Positions 7,760 through 17,089 of a stretch of 64,000 nucleotides of DNA are shown here, piece by piece. The position numbers and the translations under genes are program-made. The first letter of the stretch is position 1. Each line of letters begins with the position of its first letter. A model generated the notes under the pieces. The model ran no database searches. It was not told the origin of the DNA and saw only the letters and a program-made list of their open reading frames with translations. Origin of the DNA: Kovacikia minuta CCNUW1 (GTDB lineage: Bacteria > Cyanobacteriota > Cyanobacteriia > Leptolyngbyales > Leptolyngbyaceae); contig NZ_CP083582.1 of assembly GCF_020091585.1 (NCBI RefSeq), positions 4,722,536-4,786,535 on the forward strand, written 5' to 3'.

Positions 7760-10700
7760 CTACTGATCTTGCCCCTGCAATTCCTCCACGCTTACTCGTC
7801 CACCTAGGTTTGCCACCATCCAAATCAATTGAGTTGGGTCAATCGGTTTAGCCATGTGCATTTGAAACCCAGCCTCGATCGCCTGCTGCCGCTCTCGATC
7901 GCTGACATACGCTGTAATTGCCGCTGCTGGAATCTGCCCTCCGACAGCCCCATCAAGTGCTCTCACTTGCCGAAGCAGAGAAAACCCATCTTCACCTGGC
8001 ATCCCGATGTCAGCCAGAAGCACGTCATATTTTCCAGGAGATTCAGTTAGAGCATTAATCGCCTCTCTAACTGAAGTAACCGTCACAACGCCTGCTCCGT
8101 CTGCTTCTAAAATATACCTCATCAAATCGAGGCTATCCACCTCGTCATCAACCACCAGAATGCGTAAGCCCGTCAGTGAGGGAACCTCCTGGTTTACAAC
8201 TTCTGAAAGCCCTTCTGCTGTGGATTCTAAGTCACTCAACAGCGTAAACTCTGGGGGCATCGAGCGGAGAGGGAGTCTCACGGTCATGGTAGTTCCTTGC
8301 CCTTCACCCAGACTTTCGGCTCGCACTGTGCCACCATGAAGTTCTACAATATGTCGGACAATCGCCAAACCTAAGCCTAACCCCTGCCTCGCTTTCGTGG
8401 TACTAGAGTCTCCTTGACGAAAGCGATCGAACACATAGGGCAATAACTCCGCCGGAATGCCTTGTCCAGTGTCGCTGACTCGAATTTCAGCATAACTCTG
8501 CACAGGTGCAACCGTGATTTCTATTTGTCCACCTGGAGGTGTGAACTTAATTGCGTTAGTTAGGAGATTCCAGATCCCTTGCTGTAAGCGATCGCTGTCA
8601 CCCACAACCATTGCAGCATCCAGGTGTGAAACAGGTTGAATCGTTTTTGCCTCAGCCGCAAGTTGCACCGATTCGATCGTGATATTCACAATGGAGGCCA
8701 GATCCAGCAGCCTTGTGTTGAGGCGCAGCTTGCCGCTGGTGATGCGCGAAAGATCCAGCATGTCTTCAATGAGTTGAGACTGTAACCTGGCACTCCGCTC
8801 GATCACTTCTAACGCACGATCGACGGCTGCCTCATCGAGTTGCCGTTTGCAAAGCAATTGCGACCAGCCCAGCATGGTATTGAGCGGGTTACGGAGTTGA
8901 TGGGAGAGATTCGACAAAAATTCATCTTTGGCACGGTTAGCAGATTCCGCTTCTTGACGGGCAGCCTGTTCCTGGCTCAGGAGGTGAGATCGCTCGGTTT
9001 CAAACTGCTTGCGCTCAGTAATGTCTTCGATCGCTAACAAAATTCGTTGAGTTCCTTCAGCTTGAACAATATTCCATCCATTCAGTAGCATCACTCTGTG
9101 CCCAATTCGCTCAAATTCATGCTCCACCTCAAAGTTTTGCAGGCTCGAATTATTAGTGAGAATTTCCTCCAGCCGCGATCGCAATCCAGGGATATTCCAC
9201 TGTCCGTTGCCCAAATCAAACAGCAGCGTCTGCATGGTTTCGAGAGGGGACACCTGAAACGTGACATAGAAGGCTTGGTTGGCGGTGTTCACCCGAAAAT
9301 CAGACTCCAGCACGAGCAGCGGCACTTGGACTGTTTCGACGATCGCTTCGGCATAATTCCGAGCTGCTTCGAGGGTGACAGCATTGCGCTTGAGGGCATC
9401 AATGTCCAGCAGCACCAGGACCACACCATCGATCTGATTTTCGGTGGTGCGATAGGGGCGTATCCGCAACGTATACCAATGCCCTCCCTGGGTTTGCACC
9501 TCCAGCTCTTTCACACTCAGGGTTTCCAGCACCTCCAACAGCAACGACTCTAAGTCTGGGACGTTGAGATTCGCTCTGATGTCACTCAAAGGTAGTCCGG
9601 TATCCCCCGGAATAAAGTTGAATAATCGCTGTGCCATCGGCGTGAAGCGGCGAATGCATAAATCGTTGGTCAACATCAAAATGGGGATGTTGATGCTGGC
9701 CAGCAGATTGGTCAAATCGTTATTGACCTGGTGCAATTCCCCATTCCGACTCCGAAGTTCTTCATTCGTCGTGTTCAGTTCTTCGTTGGTTGCCTGTATT
9801 TCTTCTTTGGCAGTTTCTAGCTCCTCATTCGTGCTTTGCAGTTCCTCATTGCTGGACAAAATTTCTTCATTGGCAACTTTGAGGTCTTGATTCGTATGCT
9901 CCTGCTCTTTAATAATCGCCTGCAAATATTCCTGAGTTGCGGCTCGTTCCTGACTGGCAGCGGCAAGTTCTTCCCTGAGTCGGGCGTTCTCTCGTTCTAA
10001 ATCTCCTTGAGGCAGATCTAAATAGATCGAACTAGGGCTACTAGCGGGGGGCGCGTCTTCAAACAGCACTAAAAAGCGGGACTCTTCAGTCATTGGAACT
10101 TTAAAGGGAATCACCTGAAGACTAACAATTCTCGAATGTTCACGTAGTGTCTCGGAACGAGAGTCACCCTCTTCCAGGTGGAGTCCGTGTTTGGTGACGG
10201 GCACCTCTTGCCGTTGGGCTTGATAAATAGCGGCGCGTACCTCGACCAGTAAGCCATCCCTTAATAAGTTGAATAGATTGAAGTTCGCAACTCCAGAGGT
10301 CAGTTTTAGATAGCGATCGACGTTTCCCCGAAATTGCAACACCTGCATTTTATCGTCGAGCACCACTCCCACTGGAGCGTAATGGTTGGCAATCAGGTGA
10401 TCAACCTTTTTCTGAAGATCAAACTCTTCGGCTGGAGGGGGCACTAATTGGCGATCTCTCACCTTCGTCAGCGGATAGCTACTTGGGATAAACGAAACTA
10501 TCGGACGAGTCGCATTAGAATTCTTGGTGTAAAGCCTGTACTTTTTCTCGACTAACGTAAACAAATCTGACGATTGACCAATGCTCTCGGCGGTGCCCAA
10601 CAGCAGAAAGCCGGTCGGATTGAGACTGTAATGAAAGATCGGCATAATCCGCTTTTGCAGCGCGTCTCCCAAATAGATCAGCACATTGCGGCAGCTAATT

Positions 10701-11986
10701 AAATCGAGATTAGAAAACGGGGGATCGCTGCCTAAATTTTGACGGGCAAATACACAGAGTTCACGCACCGCTTTATTAATTTGAAATCGCTCTCCCTCAA
10801 TGGCATGAAAAAACCGACGGCGGCGTGCCATTGACACTTCTACCATCTGATTCTCGGCATAAATGCCTGCTCTGGCTTTGTCGATCGCGACCTCACTGAT
10901 ATCGGTCGCAAAAATCTGGATTGGAAATTGGGTGGCTTGATCTTCCAAAAATTCCAGCAAACAGATGACGATCGAATACACTTCTTCGCCCGTCGAACAG
11001 CCCGCGACCCAGATCCGAATGGGCATGTCAGTAGACTTGTTTTGGGTAATTGTGGGAAAGACTTGCTCTTTCAACAGGTCAAATGCATCTGGGTCGCGGA
11101 AAAAACTAGTGACATGAATCAAAATTTCTTCATACAGCGCTTTGACTTCCGCCGGGTGCGCTTGTAGATAGGCAACATAGTCTTCCAACTGTTCTAGCTT
11201 ATACAGCAGCATCCGTCGCTGAATTCGCCGATCGATGGTGTTGGGCTTATAGCGGCTAAAGTCAACGCCCGTATTGGAGCGCAACAAAGCAAAAATTGTC
11301 GCCAAGGCATCCGCAGGTTGAGGCGATGCTTCTGTCACGATGGGTGGCAGTGGACGAGCCAGCATCGGATTGCGGCTCAGGTTTGCCAGTTCCTCAGCAA
11401 TTTTTGCTGGCGGTAGCACAAAATCAACATTTCCGGTGGCAACCGCCGTGTTAGGCATACTGTCAAACTGGGCGGTGTCTTCACATTGAGCAAATGTGAC
11501 TCCTCCAACTGCCTTAATCGCCTTCAGTCCCAGCGAACCATCACCATCCGATCCCGACAAAACGACGGCGATCGCTTTGTGCCCGCGATCGACTGCCAAC
11601 GAAGCAAAAAAGGCATCTCCTGGCATATATTTGCCCAACACCTTCTCACGCGGCGACAGTTGCAATACACCGTTTGAGAGCACCATTTTGGCGTTAGGCG
11701 GAATTACATAAATCTGGTTTGGTTCTACAGTTGTGTTGTTCTGCACTTCGCAGACTGACATTTGTGTCGTTCTAGCGAGAATCTCACTCAACAAACTCTC
11801 GTGATCTGGCGCTAAATGCTGAATCAGCACAAATGCCATGCCCGTATCAGTTGGGAGATGGCTGAGTAATTGTGTAAAGGCTTCTAAGCCACCCGCAGAA
11901 GCAGCTACTCCCACAATGGGAAAAGGGGACTCAATTGGCTCCCCAGCTAATTCAAACATCGGTGATTGCGAGGAGTCAGAAGTCAT
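7760..11986 (-). CDS. CheB-CheR-PAS-histidine kinase-receiver fusion protein
   Basis: A 1408-residue soluble signalling protein. CheB methylesterase comes first (about 20-205), with Ser30 in VAASAGGLEAF and His57 in IQHLAPDHES. A CheR methyltransferase follows (about 225-490), with the SAM-binding loop WVAGCSTGEEVYS. A long coiled coil with NEELQSTNEELETAKEE-type heptads precedes two PAS-like regions. The HisKA domain has H1029 in LSHQLRNP, HATPase_c has NLLTNAIKFTPPGG and GLGLGLAIVRH, and the C-terminal receiver has phospho-acceptor D1326 in LLADIGMPG and a conserved late Lys (MAKPID). The domain order matches a family of fused CheB/CheR hybrid kinases of largely unknown input. The receiver probably takes phosphate from the attached kinase. 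It is likely cotranscribed with the downstream PAS-GAF kinase. Confidence 0.92.
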   Translation of the reverse strand: MTSDSSQSPMFELAGEPIESPFPIVGVAASAGGLEAFTQLLSHLPTDTGMAFVLIQHLAPDHESLLSEILARTTQMSVCEVQNNTTVEPNQIYVIPPNAKMVLSNGVLQLSPREKVLGKYMPGDAFFASLAVDRGHKAIAVVLSGSDGDGSLGLKAIKAVGGVTFAQCEDTAQFDSMPNTAVATGNVDFVLPPAKIAEELANLSRNPMLARPLPPIVTEASPQPADALATIFALLRSNTGVDFSRYKPNTIDRRIQRRMLLYKLEQLEDYVAYLQAHPAEVKALYEEILIHVTSFFRDPDAFDLLKEQVFPTITQNKSTDMPIRIWVAGCSTGEEVYSIVICLLEFLEDQATQFPIQIFATDISEVAIDKARAGIYAENQMVEVSMARRRRFFHAIEGERFQINKAVRELCVFARQNLGSDPPFSNLDLISCRNVLIYLGDALQKRIMPIFHYSLNPTGFLLLGTAESIGQSSDLFTLVEKKYRLYTKNSNATRPIVSFIPSSYPLTKVRDRQLVPPPAEEFDLQKKVDHLIANHYAPVGVVLDDKMQVLQFRGNVDRYLKLTSGVANFNLFNLLRDGLLVEVRAAIYQAQRQEVPVTKHGLHLEEGDSRSETLREHSRIVSLQVIPFKVPMTEESRFLVLFEDAPPASSPSSIYLDLPQGDLERENARLREELAAASQERAATQEYLQAIIKEQEHTNQDLKVANEEILSSNEELQSTNEELETAKEEIQATNEELNTTNEELRSRNGELHQVNNDLTNLLASINIPILMLTNDLCIRRFTPMAQRLFNFIPGDTGLPLSDIRANLNVPDLESLLLEVLETLSVKELEVQTQGGHWYTLRIRPYRTTENQIDGVVLVLLDIDALKRNAVTLEAARNYAEAIVETVQVPLLVLESDFRVNTANQAFYVTFQVSPLETMQTLLFDLGNGQWNIPGLRSRLEEILTNNSSLQNFEVEHEFERIGHRVMLLNGWNIVQAEGTQRILLAIEDITERKQFETERSHLLSQEQAARQEAESANRAKDEFLSNLSHQLRNPLNTMLGWSQLLCKRQLDEAAVDRALEVIERSARLQSQLIEDMLDLSRITSGKLRLNTRLLDLASIVNITIESVQLAAEAKTIQPVSHLDAAMVVGDSDRLQQGIWNLLTNAIKFTPPGGQIEITVAPVQSYAEIRVSDTGQGIPAELLPYVFDRFRQGDSSTTKARQGLGLGLAIVRHIVELHGGTVRAESLGEGQGTTMTVRLPLRSMPPEFTLLSDLESTAEGLSEVVNQEVPSLTGLRILVVDDEVDSLDLMRYILEADGAGVVTVTSVREAINALTESPGKYDVLLADIGMPGEDGFSLLRQVRALDGAVGGQIPAAAITAYVSDRERQQAIEAGFQMHMAKPIDPTQLIWMVANLGGRVSVEELQGQDQ

Positions 11987-12277
11987 AGGCTAAAACCAGA
12001 CACCCTAACGAGGCAGTTCTCCTCTCTACTTTAAGACGGTTTACGCGATCGCGCTGTACTTAGAACCTATCCGAAAACCTAAGGATGTGTGAGAAGATGG
12101 AGATGACTCTATTACAGCGGTTAGGTTCCAATGAACTTCACAGAAATTGACCCTGGGTTTCTGCTGCCGGATGAGGTATGGGAACGGGTCAAAGCAGCCA
12201 TTCCCCCGAACCTTTGAAGCCGAAAGGAGGACGACCCAGAATGGATGACCGCAAAGCCTTAAATGCGATGTTTTAAG

Positions 12278-13707
12278 TACAATAGTCCGGTCAGAATTAG
12301 GCGGCTATAATGCCGTAGGAACGGAGGTTTTCATAGTTGGGATGGGATTTAATCAAAGTTGGGTCTAACTCTAATTGGCAAATAAATCGCTCCAGCAGAT
12401 GGTCATTGAAGGCAAAGCGCTTGTAGCTTGCCATCGAAAAGGGGACTGAAGACACAGTTGCATCGGGTTGAGTTGGACGTAATTGCTCTTGATATTTTGC
12501 CAGGTTCAACGTCGTTAGAGAGGCATTGAAATGGAACTCGAGTCTTTGAGGGTCGCGAGTTTGAGCATCACACAACCCTGTAAACTGTTTTGCGTCTCTA
12601 AAAATGAATTCAATTTGGAACCTCGCCTGGTAATATTGCACCATCAATTTGGCATCCAGTTCAACATCACTGGAAAACAGCAAGGCCACACCCGTTTTCC
12701 CGGCTTTACGAGTATCGACCAGGTAAGCAATGCGAATTTGCCGTTTCAGGGAGACATGCCAAACTACAGCAGTGTAAAGGGTTAAGCCAGCTTCAAGTTG
12801 TTCTACAAAGGTGAGACGACTGAGGTCTTTGAAGTCTACTTTGCCGTCGTATTTGCGTCTGGCACCCCGAGGTTTCTGCTCACCCGTGTAGAGGTAGCGC
12901 AGATTGGCATCACTGCGCAATTTGCTAATCAGGTGTAGGTCCAACGCCACGACTCCTGCAACAAACTTCTGCTTGCTATAGACGCCATCGGCAACACAAT
13001 ACTTCACTGCTGGCGGCAGAGACTGACGAGTGTGCTTGAGATGCTCCAGATAATGGTCAATCCGAGTCAAGGGGGCAGGTGTGGGAGGTTTCGGGGGCAA
13101 CTGTTGCAACCTCTGCTGTACTTGCTCAATCGTCTGCCAGCTAACAGTCTTGCTTTGTGCTTGAGTCTGCTTCCCTGGGTTGGTTGCCGGGGTTTGTTGC
13201 ACCGACAAGCTATACCCTCGGCGAGCTTCGACATCAATTACCGCAATCACCGAGATCTCTAAGCCCTTTTCGGTGCGATTGCGACTGCCGTTGTAGAACC
13301 AGTCCAAGCCGTAGGTCATTTTGCCACTTTTGGCGATAAACGAGCAGTCGATTGCGCCAATCTGAGTCGCGCTAGGCGGAACTGCCTCCTGAATCAACTG
13401 AGCATTGAGTCCTATGAAGTTGAACGCTTGAGTGTACTGACGGCGATAGGTTTTCTCTGACCATTCACTATACCGACTCAAGTTAGTGAAGTTGACTTTG
13501 CCTACCACCAAAAGAATCGTGGGAAACAAGCTCAACAGAAACTTTTGTTGGGGTTTGCTAAATGCCCCATTTTGGATAATAGGGCTTGTAGAATAGGTTG
13601 CATTGCTACCTCTTGGGTGTTCGATTGGTTATCTGCACCTTACAAATGGAGGTAGCCTTTTGTCTAGATGCTGATTTTTCTCCCTAAAAATTGTCCGAAC
13701 CATTGTA
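12278..13707 (-). mobile_element. IS4-type insertion sequence nested in the IS5 element
   Basis: Imperfect terminal inverted repeats are seen: TACAATAGTCCGGTCAGAAT at 12278 and, reversed from 13707, TACAATGGTTCGGACAATTT (15 of 20 match). The element carries one transposase gene on the minus strand. A further segment (13708-13840) lies between the right end and the point where the IS5 transposase resumes, so a second event probably occurred there. No target duplication was confirmed. Confidence 0.6.
12297..13603 (-). CDS. IS4-type DDE transposase, frame disrupted near the N-terminus
   Basis: The main frame gives 412 residues from a TTG at 13535. It contains AIDCSFIAKSGKMTYGLDWF (first Asp), YCVADGVYSKQKFVAGV (second Asp) and YYQARFQIEFIFRDAKQ, the Y-R-E-K signature of IS4-type enzymes. 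A more natural start is ATG 13603, which opens MQPILQALLSKMGHLANPNK in another frame. Joining the two needs one extra base in the AAAA run near 13548, after which KFLLSLFPTILL would read through. So the copy is either inactivated by a one-base deletion or uses frameshifting at the A run. Deletion seems simpler. Confidence 0.75.
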
Positions 13708-13840
13708 AGTAGGTAGTTGCAATAAAAGTAGCAATAAAAGTAGGATGGGTCAGCGATAGTGTAACCCATGCGGGCGTTGGATTTCGTGCGTGCCTCAACC
13801 CAACCGACACGGGTCTTATATTTAATGGCACCCTCCCACT
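13708..13840. repeat. Dispersed repeat fragment between the two ISs
   Basis: Contains a tandem 12-mer GCAATAAAAGTA (twice, 13719-13742) and then a segment (GTAGGATGGGTCAGCGATAG ... CAACCCAACCGACACG) that resembles a dispersed cyanobacterial palindromic repeat with GTGGGTTA/CAACCCAACC arms. It is not part of either transposase. Confidence 0.45.
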
Positions 13841-14520
13841 TATGTGCTGCGAACCGGATGTCAGTGGAATGCTTTACCTCGTTGTTTAGGAGCCTCCAGT
13901 ACCGTGCATGATCGGTTTCAGTTGTGGGTTGAGCAGGGAGTGTTTGAACGCATGTGGGAATTGGGGTTGGAACAGTATGCCGAAATAGTTGGGATCGATT
14001 GGGAATGGATGGCAATGGATGGGGCGATGCTCAAAGCGCCCTTGGGGGGGAAAAGCAACGGGTGCCAATCCCACAGATAGAGGGAAGTCTGGCACTAAAC
14101 GGAGTGTCTTAAGCGATGGTAAAGGCATCCCGATTGCCATCGCCATTGAAGGAGCGAATCGCCATGACATGAAACTGACTGAGGCAACCTTAGCAGCGCA
14201 ACGAATCATTCCTTCGGACGCTGAAGTTCGCAATCTTTGTTTAGACAAAGGATATGACGATGAGGAAGTACGGGAAATTCTCAAAGCTTGGGGATAGGTG
14301 GGACATATTCCACCGCGAGATGAAGGGAAACGAATCATTCATGACATTCCCAACTACCGAGCAAGGAGATGGGTAGTAGAACGAACGCATGCATGGATGA
14401 ATCGATTTCGGCGATTGTTGATTCGTTGGGAAAAACATAAAGAAAACTATCTTGGCATGATCCACTTAGCCTGTGCATACATTGTGGTAAGGGCGATTCG
14501 GGTTTTCGGATAGGCTCTAA

Positions 14521-14619
14521 AGGCAGGTGCTCTAACAAGCACTCCAAGGCTGCTTCCAGGGTTGCTTCATCACTCAAGGCAGGGGTGGAAGATAATGAGG
14601 AAGATGGGTAGGTCGTCAT
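14521..14619 (-). pseudogene. N-terminal gene fragment cut by the IS5 element
   Basis: A minus-strand frame starts at ATG 14619 (MTTYPSSSLSSTPALSDEAT) and continues LEAALECLLEHLPL before running into the IS5 right end at 14520. No matching continuation was recognised at the left end of the IS. The family is unknown. Confidence 0.35.
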
Positions 14620-14905
14620 GGTTTGATTTCAATTGCTTTTAACCTTGACCCTACCCCTTTCCTATTCTCCTTGGCTAGAAAATTTTTTGATCTACTGAGA
14701 CGTTTTGAGACACCGGGGCAAAACTGCTGAAACCATTCATTTTCGGCAATGTGTTAGGATGATACTCTGCAACTTACTTCCGGTCTGTTGTTGCATATTG
14801 GATCTTGTTTGTTCAAGCCATCTATAGAAACAATCAACTTACTGCTCTTAGGCTGGTCCCAGTGCTGCATTGGGGATAGGGGCACAACTAGGAGCAATCT
14901 AATTC
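14620..14905. other. Upstream region of the helicase gene
   Basis: No gene seen. The roughly 280 bp ahead of the helicase probably hold its promoter and a long leader; cyanobacterial cold-shock helicase genes often have long leaders. A GGAG element lies about 12 bases before ATG 14906. No convincing -35/-10 pair at standard spacing was found by eye. Confidence 0.35.
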
Positions 14906-16198
14906 ATGACATTTCAAACTCTCGGTCTTTCGACCGAATTGCTGCGTGCTATTAATGACGAAGGCTACACTACAGCAACGCCAATTCAGCAGCAAGCTAT
15001 TCCTGCAATTTTGCAGGGACACGATATTTTTGCGAGTGCCCAAACTGGAACTGGTAAGACTGCCGGTTTTACGCTGCCATTACTGCAACGCCTGAACCTC
15101 TCATCCTCCAGAAAAGGCTATCGCAATCCGCGTGCCTTGATTCTGACCCCAACTCGTGAACTAGCTGCTCAGGTCGGTGATAGCGTCAAAACCTATGGCA
15201 AATATCTGGCTCCTAAGTCGGCGGTGATTTATGGCGGTGTTGGCTTTGTGCCGCAAGTACAAGCGTTGAAACGGGGCGTAGATATTGTCGTCGCGACTCC
15301 CGGACGGTTACTAGACCACATAACACAGAAGACCGTCGATCTGTCCCAAATTGAGATTTTGGTTCTAGATGAGTGTGATCGCATGTTAGACATGGGGTTC
15401 ATCCACGACATTCGCAAACTATTGGTAAAACTGCCCGCCTCTCGGCAAACGTTAATGTTCTCTGCCACCTTTTCGCCCGCGATTCGGCAACTCGCTAGCA
15501 CCTTGCTCAAACAGCCTGTGCACATTGAAGTGGCACCTCGTAATACAGCAGCTGAACAAGTTGAACAAATCGTGCATCCCGTTGATCGCGCCCGCAAACG
15601 AGAATTGCTATCTTACCTAATTGGCTTTAATAACTGGAAACAGGTCCTGGTTTTTACCCGGACCAAACACGGGGCGAATCGTCTGGCTGAGCAATTGGCT
15701 CAAGATGGGCTGAAAACTGCTGCAATTCATGGGAATAAAACCCAAGCTGCCCGGACTCGGGCCTTGGCTGACTTTAAGCAAGGGAAGGTGCGCGTTCTTG
15801 TTGCCACCGATGTTGCCTCGCGAGGGTTAGACATTGATCAGCTTCCTCATGTAGTGAATTTTGAACTGCCCAATGTACCGGAAGACTATGTGCACCGGAT
15901 TGGTCGAACGGGTCGTGCGGGACATGTAGGACAGGCAATTTCTCTGGTCTCGCAGGATGAGAACTCCCTGTTAAAGGGGATCGAGCAGCTATTAAACCGA
16001 AATCTAACAACAGATGTCATTTCGGGCTATGAACCGACGGCTTCTTCTCGGTTACAGTCAGAGGCGAAACCGGCTCAACCACGATCAAAACAGCGCCGAG
16101 GGGGACAGCGCCAAACGCACGTTGCTCCATCCCCTTCCCGTGGAAAAAAATCTGATGCTACTGGCAGCCGGAAGCGCAAACAGCTTCGCGCGATTTAA
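14906..16198 (+). CDS. DEAD-box-type ATP-dependent RNA helicase (RhlE-like, DECD variant)
   Basis: A 430-residue helicase with all core motifs: Q motif [10 protein letters not shown], motif [18 protein letters not shown], motif II, SAT (FSATFSP), then in the second lobe [29 protein letters not shown] and [11 protein letters not shown]. Motif II reads [13 protein letters not shown], so the family-naming DEAD box is DECD here. The C-terminal tail (about 370-430) is basic and probably binds RNA. It resembles RhlE-type proteins and cyanobacterial cold- or redox-inducible Crh helicases, which remodel RNA duplexes in ribosome assembly and mRNA turnover. It stands alone behind a long upstream region. 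Confidence 0.9.
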   Translation: MTFQTLGLSTELLRAINDEGYTTATPIQQQAIPAILQGHDIFASAQTGTGKTAGFTLPLLQRLNLSSSRKGYRNPRALILTPTRELAAQVGDSVKTYGKYLAPKSAVIYGGVGFVPQVQALKRGVDIVVATPGRLLDHITQKTVDLSQIEILVLDECDRMLDMGFIHDIRKLLVKLPASRQTLMFSATFSPAIRQLASTLLKQPVHIEVAPRNTAAEQVEQIVHPVDRARKRELLSYLIGFNNWKQVLVFTRTKHGANRLAEQLAQDGLKTAAIHGNKTQAARTRALADFKQGKVRVLVATDVASRGLDIDQLPHVVNFELPNVPEDYVHRIGRTGRAGHVGQAISLVSQDENSLLKGIEQLLNRNLTTDVISGYEPTASSRLQSEAKPAQPRSKQRRGGQRQTHVAPSPSRGKKSDATGSRKRKQLRAI

Positions 16199-16261
16199 TT
16201 CTATTTTTTCTCGTCGGTCACTTATAAGGGCAGCAGGTTGATATTCACAGGTACGCTCTTG

Positions 16262-16446
16262 TCGGTCCGCTGCTGTGATTGAGCAAAATATATTGCGCAG
16301 TTTGCGAATGAGTTGTGTAATCCGTGTCACCAGTGCCAGGTCAGCTTCAAGGACACCAACAGCCTTTACAGTTCCAACTCATAAATGGCGGCGATTTCAT
16401 TGGACTGAACGCCGAGATAGGCCAATAAGCTTGTCAGATTACTGGA
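16262..16446 (-). pseudogene. Possible decayed gene fragment
   Basis: On the minus strand two adjoining frames read like protein: [19 protein letters not shown] then AAIYELEL followed by a stop, and just past it in another frame KAVGVLEADLALVTRITQLI then RKLRN. This could be one gene broken by a frameshift near 16372. No family recognised. Very tentative. Confidence 0.2.
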
Positions 16447-16812
16447 GCCGATGATTTTATTAGCGAGTTGCCCTACAAATACCAAACTGTATTGGGTGAG
16501 TTTGGCACCAATCTTTCTGGTGGGCAGAGGCAACGATTGGCGATCGCCCGTGCGATTGTTACCAATCCTCCCATATTAATTCTAGATGAATCCACGGGAT
16601 CGCTCGATCCAATAGCAGAAACCAAACTACTCGATCGGTTGTTGAAGAAACACCGACAGGGAAAAACGACGATTCTGATTAGTCATCGCCCAAGGGTGAT
16701 TTTGCGATCTGACTGGATTGTTCTACTTGACCAGGGAAAGTTAAAGTTGCAGGGTAGCCCAAAAGAATTATGTCAAGGTCCTGGTGAGCACCTAGATTTC
16801 TTATCTCCATAA
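16429..16812 (+). pseudogene. C-terminal fragment of an ABC exporter ATPase domain
   Basis: The frame opens after a stop at 16426 and reads [20 protein letters not shown], the ABC signature [17 protein letters not shown], Walker [14 protein letters not shown] and the H-loop [11 protein letters not shown]. This is the last 120 or so residues of the nucleotide-binding domain typical of type I secretion/peptidase ABC exporters (HlyB/C39 group). The Walker A half and the membrane domain are missing, so it cannot function alone. A TTG at 16468 could start a shorter product, but there is no reason to expect one. Confidence 0.75.
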
Positions 16813-17089
16813 GGTTCTGAGCAAAGTTAGATCGACAATTTACTGCTTTACTGCAACCTCAGCAGCAGATCGAGTTTTTTACAATTGAGTCTTCTCAGCA
16901 GTTTTAAGTAAGCGTCTCAAAACCCATTAACATAGGTCGATTGTGAGAAGTTGATTTTGAGACAAATTTTGAGAATCCAGTAGCTCGATTCTGCTGTCTA
17001 AATATGCGAGTTCTGACGGATTGTGTGAGCTTTTGTAGGTAGTCGCTTCAAATGCTTTCCAGACTTACATCGTAGACTAATCGCTCCTA
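16813..17089. other. Intergenic, nothing recognised
   Basis: AT-rich spacer after the ABC fragment and before the 3' end of the DUF1574 gene. No ORF, no clear terminator hairpin and no repeat array seen. Confidence 0.4.

Larger units (their letters stand above)
12131..14513 (+). pseudogene. IS5-family transposase (multiply broken)
   Basis: The reading resumes across four lesions. It starts MNFTEIDPGFLLPDEVWERV (12131). A base is missing in the C run near 12207. The frame is interrupted after LNAMF (about 12274) and resumes at YVLRTGCQWNALP (13841). A one-base change in the G/A run at 14044-14054 follows, then an in-frame TAG at 14295 where a Tyr codon is expected. The DDE core is visible: AMDGAMLKAPLGG, VLSDGKGIPIAIAIEGANRHD, LCLDKGYDDEE and RRWVVERTHAWMNRFRRL. 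No functional transposase can be made. Confidence 0.85.
12060..14520 (+). mobile_element. IS5-family element, inactivated and interrupted
   Basis: Ends carry near-identical inverted repeats: TTAGAACCTATCCGAAAACC at 12060 and, reversed at 14520, TTAGAGCCTATCCGAAAACC. The element encodes an IS5-family transposase on the plus strand that is split by a 1.5-kb insertion after codon 48 and holds further frameshifts and a stop. A clear target duplication was not identified. Confidence 0.8.

Noticed and set aside
13719-13742. Tandem GCAATAAAAGTA as an iteron-type origin
   Set aside because: Only two copies, located in an IS junction, with no replication gene nearby.
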